This document shows, piece after piece, positions 22,168-32,299 of a DNA stretch of 36,006 nucleotides. A program made the position numbers and the translations under genes. Source of the DNA: Paracamarosporium sp. OC-R06-R3 (lineage: Eukaryota > Ascomycota > Dothideomycetes > Pleosporales > Didymosphaeriaceae). Each line of letters begins with the position of its first letter. The first letter of the stretch is position 1. The DNA lies in the NCBI GenBank assembly GCA_019828545.1, contig JACVRA010000038.1:1-36006 (forward strand), in the 5' to 3' direction. Below the pieces are notes generated by a model that was not told where the DNA came from, searched no databases, and saw only the letters and a program-made list of their open reading frames with translations.

Positions 22168-22923
22168 TTATAGTAAATGGAGCATAACATACCCCCCCAG
22201 TTCCTCTTCCGCTAGTATGAAACATTCTGTAGGTAAGGCTGCATGGAAGACTTCGTTGGTGACGTTTCGTAATACCCATTCCTTTGACTTGAGCTGGGTG
22301 GTAAGAAGCTGTCGCGTTGTCAAGTCACCATCCGTGAACACACAAGGGACTTGGGGTGGTTTTGAATGATGTAGCGAGCTGAGGTGGAGAGTGTGCCATC
22401 CAAACGAACGCGCCATGAGCCTTCCATCTATGGATATCCATGGTGTTATACCGCCTCGATAAGTGAAATCATACGTGTAGACATTTATGTCAGGATAGGA
22501 TGTGTTGATTCTGGCCCAGCATGGATGCGTTGAAGAACCCCATGGAGCTTCGGGACTGGAGATCACTGCGAAAAGGTTCAGTGTGTGTAAATTCCCAACA
22601 GTCTCCTCGTAGCGCAAGGGCTCTTGTAGACGAAGTCGTAGCAATGTTAAATCTGCCCCGAAAATGTGGATTCGTAGTCGATATTTGAGAAGCGCTCCTA
22701 GTTCTGCGCTGTCCAGGAAAACATCGTCTAACAGATTCATGTATGTGTCGAGTTCATGCGCGTCGAGCTCGCAGTGCAAAACTGCAGTTGTCTTGGCGAT
22801 CTCGAATGGCCGAAGCATTCGCAGCAGGGTCCTACGGAAGGGAGTAACTGTAGTAAAGAGCTGACATAGCGACATGTCCATGGAACTATAGCAGTGCTTA
22901 CAAGAATCTCTAAAGAAGTTCAA
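22168..22923 (-). CDS. Hypothetical fungal protein, 5' end uncertain
   Basis: Open frame of 251 codons. It follows an in-frame stop directly and has no early ATG; the first is at 22881 (MDMSLCQLF). A CTTTAG just inside the frame (at about 22912), preceded by a branch-like TTGAAC, may be an intron acceptor, so an upstream exon is likely. Visible segments: FRRTLLRMLRPFEIAKTTAV, LDTYMNLLDDVFLDSAELG, a beta-like stretch YRLRIHIFGADLTLLRLRL, then HTLNLFAVISSP, an aromatic-rich INVYTYDFTYRGG and TPWISIDGRL. The early part resembles the region after the F-box in uncharacterised fungal F-box-like proteins, but the match is too weak to assign. The frame is intact. Confidence 0.5.
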   Translation of the reverse strand: MNFFRDSCKHCYSSMDMSLCQLFTTVTPFRRTLLRMLRPFEIAKTTAVLHCELDAHELDTYMNLLDDVFLDSAELGALLKYRLRIHIFGADLTLLRLRLQEPLRYEETVGNLHTLNLFAVISSPEAPWGSSTHPCWARINTSYPDINVYTYDFTYRGGITPWISIDGRLMARSFGWHTLHLSSLHHSKPPQVPCVFTDGDLTTRQLLTTQLKSKEWVLRNVTNEVFHAALPTECFILAEEELGGYVMLHLL

Positions 22924-23014
22924 TCAAAGCATGGTGCGGGGATGAAGGAGCTTGTGTAAGCACTACGAAGATCGACTGTTCCGGAAAAGACCACCTCTGA
23001 TAAGGCCACCTTGG

Positions 23015-23549
23015 ATGGAACCAGATGGAACCACTTGTGACAAGACTACTTTGGATGAAGATCCCTCACGAGCCCACTTGCAGAAGATAGTGGCTATACT
23101 AGCGCATGAAGAACGTTCTACTATAGGCTCTAAAATGGCCCAGGGGGACCCTCTTATTATCATCGATCCTACCCTATCTACTATGCCTATCAACGACCAA
23201 GACTCTCGCCGCATCCGCCGTCTCCGGGCAATTGAATGGATGAACAACAGGCGGACCCGGGCATGTGCCGTAGCTACTACATGTACCGTTGTTGCAACAG
23301 ACTTTCGTGAGTATATCTCGTTCCTTTTCGGTATGAACCTTGGAATATACGGTATTAAGATGACGATCAGACATCTTTGACTTTCCCGATTCAGAGGATG
23401 AAATAGATACAGCGTTAGTACCATGCGTCATACCACGAAACGGTCCGTTAAGCCTCACGAATAGATACAATATGCCAGTTCGCAAACAGAGCAAAGTCCG
23501 ATCGCGTCTTTCAAAGCAGGTCTCTCCTATAAAGTCGCATCGATGCTAG
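23015..23549 (+). CDS. Small two-exon hypothetical protein
   Basis: Exon 1 23015-23306 (ATG at 23015) and exon 2 23371-23549 join across a 64-bp intron (GTGAGT at 23307, ATCAG ending 23370). The phase-1 join gives continuous protein-like sequence: VVATDF-HIF-DFPDSEDEIDTALVPC. The product of about 156 aa is hydrophilic. It contains a basic arginine cluster (DSRRIRRLRAIEWMNNRR), then a short Cys/Thr/Val-rich segment, an acidic DSEDEID patch and a basic C-terminus (RKQSKVRSRLSKQ). No family is recognised. The overlapping minus-strand frames lack any comparable join. The arginine-rich helix plus acidic patch would fit a nucleic-acid- or chromatin-associated protein, but that is a guess. Confidence 0.55.
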
Positions 23550-24048
23550 GCATGCAACTACCGTCGCGCGTACCCACTACTTCCGCGTATATTGGCTGGT
23601 TAGAGGTGTTCAAGTCAGCTGTTTCTTCGTCCGTGCCGCCTAGCCAGACATCCGTAGCCACTATGCAAAGGTGTGTTAAGGGGTCACAAATGATATCGAG
23701 CGACTGATCTAAACTATCAATCTGGCCTGTAACAAAGAGGTACCCCCATAAATAGTATATGGTTTGCAATAAACAATATAGATACTTCTGCTACTTAGTA
23801 AACTGTAATAAACCTACCGTACGGTTAGGAATTCTAAGATCTACAAAGCGTCAAGGTCGGCAACATCTATAAGATATTTCTTTAGCATGGTCCTCGTTGC
23901 TTACAATTGTACATTGAGTTTGAAAATGTTTTGTTTTGTTTGAGAAGTCGAACATGTTCCTTAAGAGCACAGAAAATTGCTGACGTTGTGGGATATAGGG
24001 TATGTCGCTAGTAATATCGTCCGAGTAGACTTGAGAATAGGCGATCAA
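23527..24048 (-). other. Possible minus-strand gene remnant
   Basis: Two protein-like open stretches on the minus strand: 24048-23851 (SQVYSDDITSDIPYIPQRQQ, then RNMFDFSNKTKHFQTQC) and 23769-23527 (YYLWGYLFVTGQIDSLDQS, CIVATDVWLGGTDEET). They are separated by AT-rich sequence with candidate GTAGGT and CAG signals, but no intron of normal length keeps the frame. The 3' end overlaps the stop of the plus-strand gene at 23549. It may be a two-exon gene or a decayed one; no family is recognised. Confidence 0.3.
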
Positions 24049-24208
24049 TATTCATACCTAGGCACTGTGGGTTAGCCTTATGTTTAACCAAACACTTAGA
24101 AAGCTGGGCAATATCTTCGTATGTTAGCATATTCGGAGAAGGACAAAGGGCAAGCATCTGGAGCTGATTCTAAGCCTTCTTCATGACATGTCATCCTGTA
24201 TTACTACT

Positions 24209-27200
24209 CTATTGTTGCGATTGTGTCTGCTTCGTGCCTCGTCTATCTAGCTTTAGCTTTGGACGGATATATACAGCTTTCGTCCCGCTCCTAATTAGAT
24301 CTTTCACTAATGTATCCACGCTAAGCACCCTCCCATCAATATTACATATCATGTTTCCCTTGTCCGCATATTCTTTTGCGATTGCTGATATCCTCTCTGG
24401 GCTGTCATAGACACGTTGGTCTACTATCCACCCTTTTGCAGCGTTTCGCACCATGAATGTGATACTAAATCTTGATGGAAGTCCTTTCAAGAGATCCTAT
24501 ATACAGATCAACCAACTGCAAGAAATTGAATCGAGCGTTGCCCTTACCGGTGTTGAATTTATCGAGTTCTGATCTGCTTGGGATGTTTCCATCCGCTGGA
24601 TGTCTCCCGTGCCGATCTGTGTGAGTCGTCTATTCGAATTACTTGGACCTCCCCTTGTTCTAAGCGGACGATCCGGAAACTGCCGTTGCTGTTTTTTCTC
24701 CCGGTCACTAGTGCTAACTGATGATCCGCCTTTGCGTCGACTCCGGGCTTCTTTACCTACGCCCCCGTATATCGATCTTTCTTGATGCTGTTGTTTCCAG
24801 CGCTCTTTGACGTGTAGTATAGATTGCTGGCCATCACTCTCGTCTAAACCTCCTTCTGCACGAAGCTCCTGCTGGATCTCCTCTTCGGTTTGTGCAGGCT
24901 GACGTATTTCTGAATTCTCCATCTCTTGCCCACGAAGTTCCTGCTGAATCTCATCTTCGGGTTGTGTGGGCTGATACATTTCTGAGTCCTCGATTTCATG
25001 TCCACGAAGCTGCTGTTGAATATCTTCTTCGGTTACTGCGGGTTGATACATTCCTGAGCCCTGTATCTCTTCTCTACGCTGATTGCTTTCTGGGTTCTTC
25101 GTACGCCCTTCATGTGACATTTGCGGATGTACTTCACCGTAAGTTTCGTTCAGGTCCGAAAGCGTATCATTCTGACGAATCCTTTTCGTGTAATCACTTG
25201 GAGTAATCAAAGCAGCTGCCCGACGCTTGGCAGGGATAACTTGGATTACTGCTGGCTGAGAATTTTGATGATTCGTAAACGATGAAGTGTCAATCTGGGT
25301 AGTCCTATTGGCTACATTACTCTCGTTGTTACCTGGACGCCTAGGAACTCTAGTTGAGTGTTGTTCTGGCTGGGGTATCGGTTCACCGATGCTAGGTTGA
25401 TCTCTAACCTCCTGCTTCTCTGGCCCCTGTTCCTTTCCATCCTGATTCTGCTTCTTTAGTAGTACCTGCTCTGCTTGCTCTCGCGTTGCCTGTTTCACTT
25501 GCTCTTGTCTTATCTGCTCTGCTTCCCTTCGCTTTTGCTTTTCATCTGCCTGCTCCTCTAGCTCTTTCCTTATCTGCTCTATCTCCTGCCTTGCCTGTCT
25601 TTCTTGCTCTCGCCTTATCTTATCCTCTAGCTCTCGTCTTATCTGCTCTACCTCCTTTTGCTTTTGATCAGCATGCACTTCTAGCTCTTGTCTTGTCTGC
25701 TCTAGCTCTTGTCTTGTCTGCTCTAGCTCTTGTCTTGTCTGCTCTAGCTCTCGTCTTGTTTGCTCCAGCTCTCGCTTTACCTGATCCTCTTGTTCTCGTC
25801 TTATCTGCTCCTTTAACTCTCTCCCTGTCTGCTCTTCTTGATTTTGTCTAATCTGCTCCTCTAGCTCTTGTCTTGTTTGATCTAGCCATTGTCTTGTCTG
25901 ATCTAGCTCTCGCTTTACCTGATCCTCTTGTTCTCGTCTTATCTGCTCCTCTAACTCTTTATCTGTCTGCTCTTCTTGATTGTGTCTAATCTGCTTCTCT
26001 AGCTCTTGTCTTGTTTGCTCTAGCTCTTGTCTTATCTGCCCCAGCTCTCGCTTTACCTGATCCTCTTGTTCTCGTCTTATCTGCTCCTCTAACTCTCTCC
26101 CTGTCTGCTCTTCTTGATTTTGTCTAACCTGCTCCTCTAGCTCTTGTCTTGTTTGATCTAGCCATTGTCTTGTCTGATCTAGCTCTCGCTTTACTTGATC
26201 CTCCTGCTCTTGTCTTATCTGCTCCTCTAGCTCTTTATCTGTCTGCTCCTCAAGCTCTTTATCTGTCTGCTCCTCAAGCTCTTGCCTCTGCTTTTCCTTC
26301 TTCCCTTGCTCCTGCGTTGCCTGCTTCCCTCGTTCAATCCCATCCTGACCCGTTACTGGATTGACCTGATCTATGCTTTCACATTCCTTTTCGATGGATT
26401 GCCTCTTCTTAAATTGTGCCAGACGTATCCCGTCACAATACTGTCCATCGATTCGGCCAAAGAACGCAAAAAAGACCGACCTTCGGATGAAGAACAATGT
26501 GATCTCACCTGCTTTGCCCGGAAGTTTTAAGAAATTATCTATGAACAAGAGGTTCTGGTCGCGTCGATGATCTTCTTCCCTAGGTATCCCGCATCGACGT
26601 GGGGGCTTGAACGTCGGTATTGTTTCTATGGGTTCCTGCTCTACTCTCGTTGCTCCGGAGAAAAACGTAGTTACCTCCAGGACATATTGCTGGAATAAGT
26701 CTGCATCATATCGGAACCAACGCGGGTCTCGAGCTTTTAATAAAGCATCACGCGCAATTTCTTCGTCCGTAGACCTCTCGACTAGCGCTCGAATTCGGTC
26801 AGTGTCGAATCCTAACCGAAACGCTAGTCTCCCAAGCTCTAATAAGCTCCAATCTTCCTGATTAACTAGTGCCTTTGCTAGCGTATCCTTCTTCAGTCTT
26901 CTTCTTTCAAGTGCTATCTCTATATAGGAGCGCATCGCACATATCCAGACTTGCCTATAGCCGAAATAGAGTCGATCCGTAGCACTTCCGACTGCAGTAA
27001 TGAATTGTAAGCTGCTCTCCTGAACAATATAGCCATCTTGCCCTCTCCCTTCCGTGATTGCGCTCTCGAATGCTTCTGATATCGACATCCCCTTCGATAA
27101 GCTCACTAGTCGCTTGACGCATAAAGAAACTTCTTCTAGGTAATTCAGATCTCTGAAAAACGTAAACAAGGAAGGTATTAAGCAGTCCTTAGAAACTGCT

Positions 27201-28239
27201 AGTATGTTTTTCCAGATGCGTTCCCGCTCAGCTACACTAAAACTAGAGAAGATAACTCCCCTTTGTATCATGTCGTGTACCTTTTTGGCGTCCCCTTCAC
27301 AAGCCCCGGGTGCGGTAAGTTCTACTACTTTAACTGTTTTATAATCTAGCTCCCCCATTGCTTTCTTGTCGTGGGACAGAATCGTAGACCAGGTCTCTTT
27401 AATGTGGCTGAGATAGGTAAGACACTCCTACACACCAGATTGAGCGGTGCACACTAGAAGCCTCTCCAGACTTACCTTGTCGCAGTTCAAGGCAAACATC
27501 TTATGTATGGTGCTCAACTGCATATCAGCCCCGAGGCCTGGGATATGCAGCTGACAGTCGAATGCAGCCAAGAAAGTAGGGTCGTGTAGAATCCTCTTCA
27601 TGTTTCTGTGCTTTAGGTCTCCGCCAGGAATGGCTCTAAGTATAGCCATCCATCGCTTGTGATGTTCCAAATGTCCTGTCTCCTGATATCTTCGAATGTT
27701 CTGGTAACACTCACCGTCACTGGGGTTCTGTTCGCACAGATAGTCCTCAATCAGAGTGGTTTTAAAATCAAAGCTTATGTCTACGTATGTATGAGTATCA
27801 TTCGGAGAGAAGTAAGTAGTTTACATATACCTTCGAGAAATAGATCAACGACCCAGCGCCTCTTCCCTAATAGAAAGATACGCTTAGCTGCTTCCACTCA
27901 GTCAAGGCCGCTCAAGCACTGGAGCCAATAGCCTTGAGGAAATTCGAGTTCAACAAACGTAGAACCGTGGTTTGTCATGAGCATCTCTGGCGAGCATCTC
28001 AATTGCAGGATGGCGGCATCAAGACTCGGCTGATCGAGGGTAGCCGGAATATGGTTTCGGGGATTCCACTAATCACAAAAGCCACCCTTGAGCAAGAGCT
28101 TCAATCTTCCCACATTGTCAGGATCATGTTCATTTTTGAATTCGAGCACCTCTAGCTTCACGCTCGCGGACCCTCTGTATTTGGATAATCTCTCCGTTTC
28201 CAGTGTCTGCCCACATTCTTGGTATCGCTGGGCAGTCAT
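24209..28239 (-). pseudogene. d37: DUF3723 (d37) family gene, four exons, two nonsense codons
   Basis: Exons 28239-27831, 27780-27476, 27427-24548 and 24496-24209 join in frame; introns are 50, 48 and 51 bp (GTATAT, GTAAGT, GTAAGG donors). The model encodes 1,293 codons. DUF3723 landmarks appear in order: YRGSASVKL near the start, WNPRNHIPATLDQPSLDAAI, VEAAKRIFLLGKRRWVVDLF, PSDGECYQNIRRYQ, LHIPGLGADMQLSTIHKMF, then YLSHIKETWSTIL across the second junction. Later come ITLFFIRRSVFFAFFGRID, a long Gln/Glu/Arg coiled coil, and a C-terminal domain in exon 4 (GWIVDQRVY, ICNIDGRVLS). Exon 1 has in-frame TAG (28071-28069, in CD*WNPRNHIP) and TGA (27900-27898, in GLD*VEAAK). Arg is the usual residue at each site in the family, so both fit C-to-T/G-to-A mutation. 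Function of the family is unknown; it is a recurrent Starship auxiliary gene. Exons 2-4 are uninterrupted, so loss looks recent. Confidence 0.85.
25480..26300. repeat. Coding minisatellite: 138-bp higher-order repeat in the DUF3723 coiled coil
   Basis: The plus-strand word CTGTCTGCTCTTCTTGAT recurs at about 25820, 25958 and 26096, a 138-bp (46-codon) period. Inside it are shorter 21-bp steps (CTCTAGCTCTTGTCTTGTCTG-like) that run four or more times at 25670-25760. On the minus strand this encodes heptad-rich blocks such as EEQIRREQEDQVKREL and QTRQELEQTRQELEQTR. All steps are multiples of three. This is an expandable coiled-coil rod between the DUF3723 domain and the C-terminal domain. Confidence 0.9.
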
Positions 28240-28760
28240 TGTTGTGATATATTGCAAAGATGATTTCCGAGAATGATGTGATGAACAGCAACGCTAGAGG
28301 TTCGAGGAACACACAGAAATAAGAGCGATCAGGCACGTTGGCAGAGTCAAAACATGCTAACAGTGGCAGTCATCATTACAAATAATCCCAAGTGGTTTCA
28401 TATGCTGTCATTGGTTTAATCCGAGTACTACAGGCTTTGAATCTAGAGTCGTAATAGGATAAGCAGTGTTAGGTGACGTTATTACTGTTAGCAGTATGAA
28501 ACAAGATTGCGCACCGTAGCACATCAAATCATACTGTATCCTTTACCATGCCACATGATAGCTAAGGTATGAAATGTATCTATTTTAGAATACCGCTTGC
28601 GCAAAATCCTGAGCTATACTCTTTGTAAACTATTCTATTTCTAGTGAAAGATCAAAGTGAACCGAATAGATGACAACTGATACTAATTTCTTCAGATGGT
28701 CTAGTCGCCAAGAGAGCCGGAGCAGTGGGTGCTAGGTGACATTATTTATCATGTAATTCA
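28240..28760. other. Intergenic between two minus-strand pseudogenes
   Basis: No supported gene or repeat. It should hold the promoter of the DUF3723 gene; no clear TATA or CCAAT element was picked out. Confidence 0.4.
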
Positions 28761-29645
28761 TCAATGGGTGGTTGCATATACCTCTTTCAACTCCCGTGCT
28801 GAGGTTAGGGATGTTGTCTCAGCCAGAAAGTCAAGAGCTATAGAATCCCAGCCTTCCGGATCAATAAGACTGATTATTCCGTTCTCTTTCACGTATCCAC
28901 CCATTATATCGGCAGTTATTTCCTCTAGTGCTCTAACGTCTACAGTATCGCTTAGAGTGGAACTACGGCAGTTCTCAACGGCCGCTTGTCACCAAATTAG
29001 TAGATGGAATAAGAATGGCGCCTCGTACAAACCTAGTTTCACCATTCCTTCCCTACTAACAAGAATATTTGAACACGTAAGGGAGCCATGTTTGAGATTT
29101 TGTTCAAAGAGGTAAGCGAGCGCGTCTACTACCTTCAATGGTTAGTACGTATAGGGTTTCGAGGCGTTGTCTATACGCACCTGTCCCAATATAGCTGCTA
29201 GACATATCGTGTCAATTGGGTAAGGACTCCTAGCAAGTTCGCTAAGAGATACTGGAAGACTTTCGAACACAAAGTAAGTCACGTTCTCAAATCAAAACAT
29301 CTCAAACAAGCTGAGAATATTGGCATGTCAAATCTAGTTCAATATGTGAAGCTGTGATCTATCGATAGCACCAGGAACATTCTTAATAGATACCTCTATA
29401 GAAGGAGTAATCAGCTTTTCTGCTATAACGTGGTACACATTACCTAGACGGAGGCTGTAAAGTGTCTTATATGTCAACCATAGAGACTTTAAATTTAAAC
29501 CACCAAAAGCTTTCGTGGGTAATCGTAATGTATGAGGTCTGATAGGCACATTAGAGGGATCCACAACATATGAGGTATCTACTCTGGGCAACAAGACTAC
29601 CCAGGCGTTTCGCTCTGGCTTCGCTTTGAACGGTTCTAATGCCAT
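28761..29645 (-). pseudogene. Protein-kinase-like (pseudokinase) gene killed by four nonsense codons
   Basis: Exons 29645-29181 and 29132-28761 join in frame; the 48-bp intron has GTGCGT, a TACTAAC branch site and an AAG end. The reading gives the N-lobe (VYHVIAEKLITPSIEVSIKNV, with the VAIK-like lysine), the helix/strand HANILSLFEMF, ENVTYFVFESL, then after the intron VVDALAYLFEQNLKHGSLTC, SNILVSREGMVKLG and a C-lobe ending DVRALEEITADIMGGYVKEN, FLAETTSLTSARELKEV. This is a fungal kinase-like family where HRD is HGS and no DFG is present (VKLG), so it was a pseudokinase even when intact. In-frame stops: TAG 29336-29334 and TGA at 29330-29328, 29294-29292 and 28991-28989. All fit C-to-T/G-to-A changes. 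Divergent from the ferric reductase gene, 228 bp away. Confidence 0.85.
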
Positions 29646-29815
29646 GGTGATTGGAATGAAGAGAAGAAGAATACAAAAAGTGATCTTGCTTCTATGAGTT
29701 TTTAAATCTGGCCAAGCCTTGATTTATTAGACTGGTGTGGCCCATATATTGTCCATCCCTAATGAAACGTGTATTATACGCTAGCGGTTGGGGCCTAGAT
29801 TTGGGAATCCGTTCA

Positions 29816-29823
29816 TATATAAA
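29816..29823 (+). promoter_or_regulatory. Candidate TATA box for the ferric reductase gene
   Basis: TATATAAA lies 51 bp upstream of the ATG at 29874, in the 228-bp space shared with the divergent kinase-like pseudogene. Such a box is at a reasonable place, but a match in AT-rich DNA can be chance. Confidence 0.4.
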
Positions 29824-29873
29824 TCGCCGCGTATTTGGCAACATACCCCGCGACCCATTTTAGCACACCACTG

Positions 29874-31781
29874 ATGATGACAATCTCCGTCGCTTACTCA
29901 TACGCCATCGTGGCTGGTGGAATCTTCGTATTACGTTTGCTAATGAATACACGTTCTTGGATCAAAGTACCCTATGAATTCTTCCGTCGTCTGGCATATC
30001 AACATCTGATATACCCTCAACTAATGCATGGGAATCGGTTTTTCGAGGTACCAAGTCGAGCAGTTCTCCTATTACAAGCAGTTTACATCGCAATCAACGC
30101 TTTTTGTATCGGATTTAGGTCGTCCTCTCTAAAAGCGGCTGGGATCCGAGCGGCCGACCTAACTTTGGTCAACTTAATCTTGGCTCTCGCTGGGCCTCAC
30201 CTGAGCTTCCTTGCTGACATCCTCGGTGGGTCTCTGAATTCAATCCGTCAGATTCACCGCTCAGGTGGCATCATGTCAATATCGCTATTGATCTTCCACA
30301 TTATAACTGTATTTATTACTAAGACACCTTTTCCTTTATCCGTTGCACAGAATATATGCGGGCTTGTGGTACGTGCTTGGCTATATTACGTTAACACTAC
30401 TGACTACTATAGGGCGCATCTTTACTTGGACTGCTGCTTCTCCTTGCTTTGCCTTTTTTCCGTCAATATTCATACGAGATATTTCTCCGGCTTCACCAAG
30501 CATGCGCCCTTGTTTCCATTCCTTTTATCTGGTACCACCTAGAGACAGACCGCCTTTTTCCGCATCTGATCATATACATTCTGTCATCCGTATTCATGTT
30601 GACGTTCCTCCTGCAGTCTATATGCTTTGTATACCAGAACAAAGCATCCCAGGCCAACCTTTCTCGAGTTTACGTCATTCTCGACGGTGAATACTTGAGG
30701 CTTCGATTGAACCTATCCCGACATGTGGTGGTCAAGGCTGGGCAGTATATTGGCCTATGTATTCCAGAGCTTAGCCTATTACAGACACACCCTTTCATTG
30801 TTACATCGTGGTCTGGAAGCAAACAAAAGTACCTTGAACTCCTCGTTAAGCCTAGGAACGGATTCACACGAAAGATGATAGAACTTGGCAAGCTTAATAG
30901 AGAAGTATACAAAGATCAGAAAAGAGAGTTTGCAAGAGAAATGAAGCTAAGGAAGGAGGACCACCAAAGAGAGATGAAGATAGTAGAAGAGAAGAAAAAG
31001 AGGTCTGGCACATCGAGAGAGGATATCGAGTTGTGGAAGCAAGGCCCAGCGCAATGGACGGACAGACAATTCGATTTAAACGACATCCTTACAGAGTATC
31101 AATCCTCTGTTGCACTTTTTAGCGGTCCGCACGGCATTAGCATACCGTTACACAACTATGAGAGTGTACTAATGATCGCGAGTGGTCTCGGGATAGCATC
31201 ACAGCTGCCTTACCTTCGAAATTTATTATACGACTATAGTACTTGCAAAACCTTCGTCCGGAGGATCCACCTGGTGTGCGAATTCGATAAATTAGGCAAG
31301 TGCAACTCTATTAGTGTTTTTAGAAACTAACACAGAGTAGATGATTTCCTGGCGTCTATATTAAACGATATCCTGGGAGAAGACTACTATAAAGCACGTA
31401 ATCTACCTTGAAGATACATGTGAAACTAATTTAGACCAAATAGATCCTGAGTATATCTATTCACGAAATGAAGAGTACCAACACTAGAGACGAGGAGATA
31501 AGTGAACGTGTTAAGATATATAGAGCTACTACTCCAGATTGGAAACGAATATTCCGAACAGAGAGAGACGGAGATGCCATCGCACGAGTCGAGAGAGAGA
31601 TAAGAAAACAAGGACAAATGGCAGTGTTGGGTAACATCGCCGTTCCCAATTCAGAAACTATTCTTGCTGACCATGCACAGTTTCTGCGAACGTCCGGATC
31701 AGAAAGCAGATCAAGAATCTCATGCAGCAGTATGTGAAAGAAAATGTTACCCTGTTTGAGTCAGAGTATCAGCCGGAATAG
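29874..31781 (+). CDS. fre: Ferric reductase (FRE/NOX superfamily), multi-exon, possibly frameshifted
   Basis: Starts MMTISVAYSYAIV at 29874. Intron 30369-30412 (44 bp, GTACGT, CTGAC branch, TAG) joins CGLV to GASLLGLLLLLALPFFRQYS in frame. Both heme-ligand pairs are present with the family H-x13-H spacing: IHRSGGIMSISLLIFH and LHQACALVSIPFIWYH. FAD site HPFIVTSW and NADPH sites GPHG and LMIASGLGIASQLPYL follow. The last intron (31631-31680, GTAACA...CTGAC...CAG) joins AVL to VSANVRIRKQIKNL, ending LFESEYQPE at 31781. Between 31276 and 31490 frames change twice. Introns 31276-31335 (or 31300-31335) and 31398-31489 would restore a full frame, yet the second would remove protein-like HVIYLEDTCET, so one or two frameshifts are equally likely. 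A ~60-residue Lys/Glu/Arg-rich insertion sits between the FAD and NADPH sites. Family role: transmembrane electron transfer from NADPH to extracellular Fe(III)/Cu(II). Confidence 0.8.
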
Positions 31782-32299
31782 GTTTAGTGTTGAGAATCTT
31801 GCTAAGATGGAGTTTGAGACTGATCAAGCTGAGACTTTCATTCTTCTCTACAATAACAGAACGGAATTCGTATGGACCCCATTGTTTTTCGATGGCAGTT
31901 GATTACCGTACACTTTTGTACACAGCTCTTCTCTATTATTTCACTTGCTAAAGTAAGCCGCCAAGTTGAGTACGAAGGCCTTGCTAACCGACGTAACATA
32001 GGAAGTGTATACTACTGTGACTGCCATGCTAACTTAATTCCTTTCAATGCCACGAAGCATCCCATTTCCCTAGTTGATTAATAGATACTACCTAAATTAG
32101 CGATTTTCCTAATTACAGGTTTGATTTAACCGTAGCGTATATTCTAGTGACTAGTTGCTTAGCAGTAATGAACGAATTCCTATTCGTATCCGGAAGTGTT
32201 TTAATACAGCATCAAGGCATTTGAAAAGTTAAGCTGGTTAAGATTATTGTGCATTAGGAAGTCCTAAGTTGACTAATGCGTTGTTTTGATCTCAACTCC
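31782..32299. other. Intergenic, nothing recognised
   Basis: No gene supported; a 69-codon plus-strand ORF at 31872-32081 has no recognisable feature. The solo LTR begins at its right end. Confidence 0.4.

Noticed and set aside
22963..23494. Minus-strand ORFs over the 23.0-23.5 kb gene
   Set aside because: The plus strand offers an ATG, a canonical intron and a frame-keeping join; the minus frames have neither start nor motif.
25480..26300. Regular short repeats that might suggest a CRISPR-like array
   Set aside because: The repeats are contiguous, imperfect, without unique spacers, in frame with a coding exon and in a fungal genome.
25486..26364. Plus-strand ORFs rich in LALVLSA repeats, resembling hydrophobic membrane segments
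   Set aside because: They are the antisense of the Gln/Glu coiled-coil minisatellite of the DUF3723 gene; the hydrophobic look comes from complementing CTC/CTG-rich repeats.
30343..30690. Plus-strand ORF overlapping the ferric reductase in another frame
   Set aside because: The frame crossing intron 30369-30412 gives both heme histidine pairs; this frame has no matching motif.
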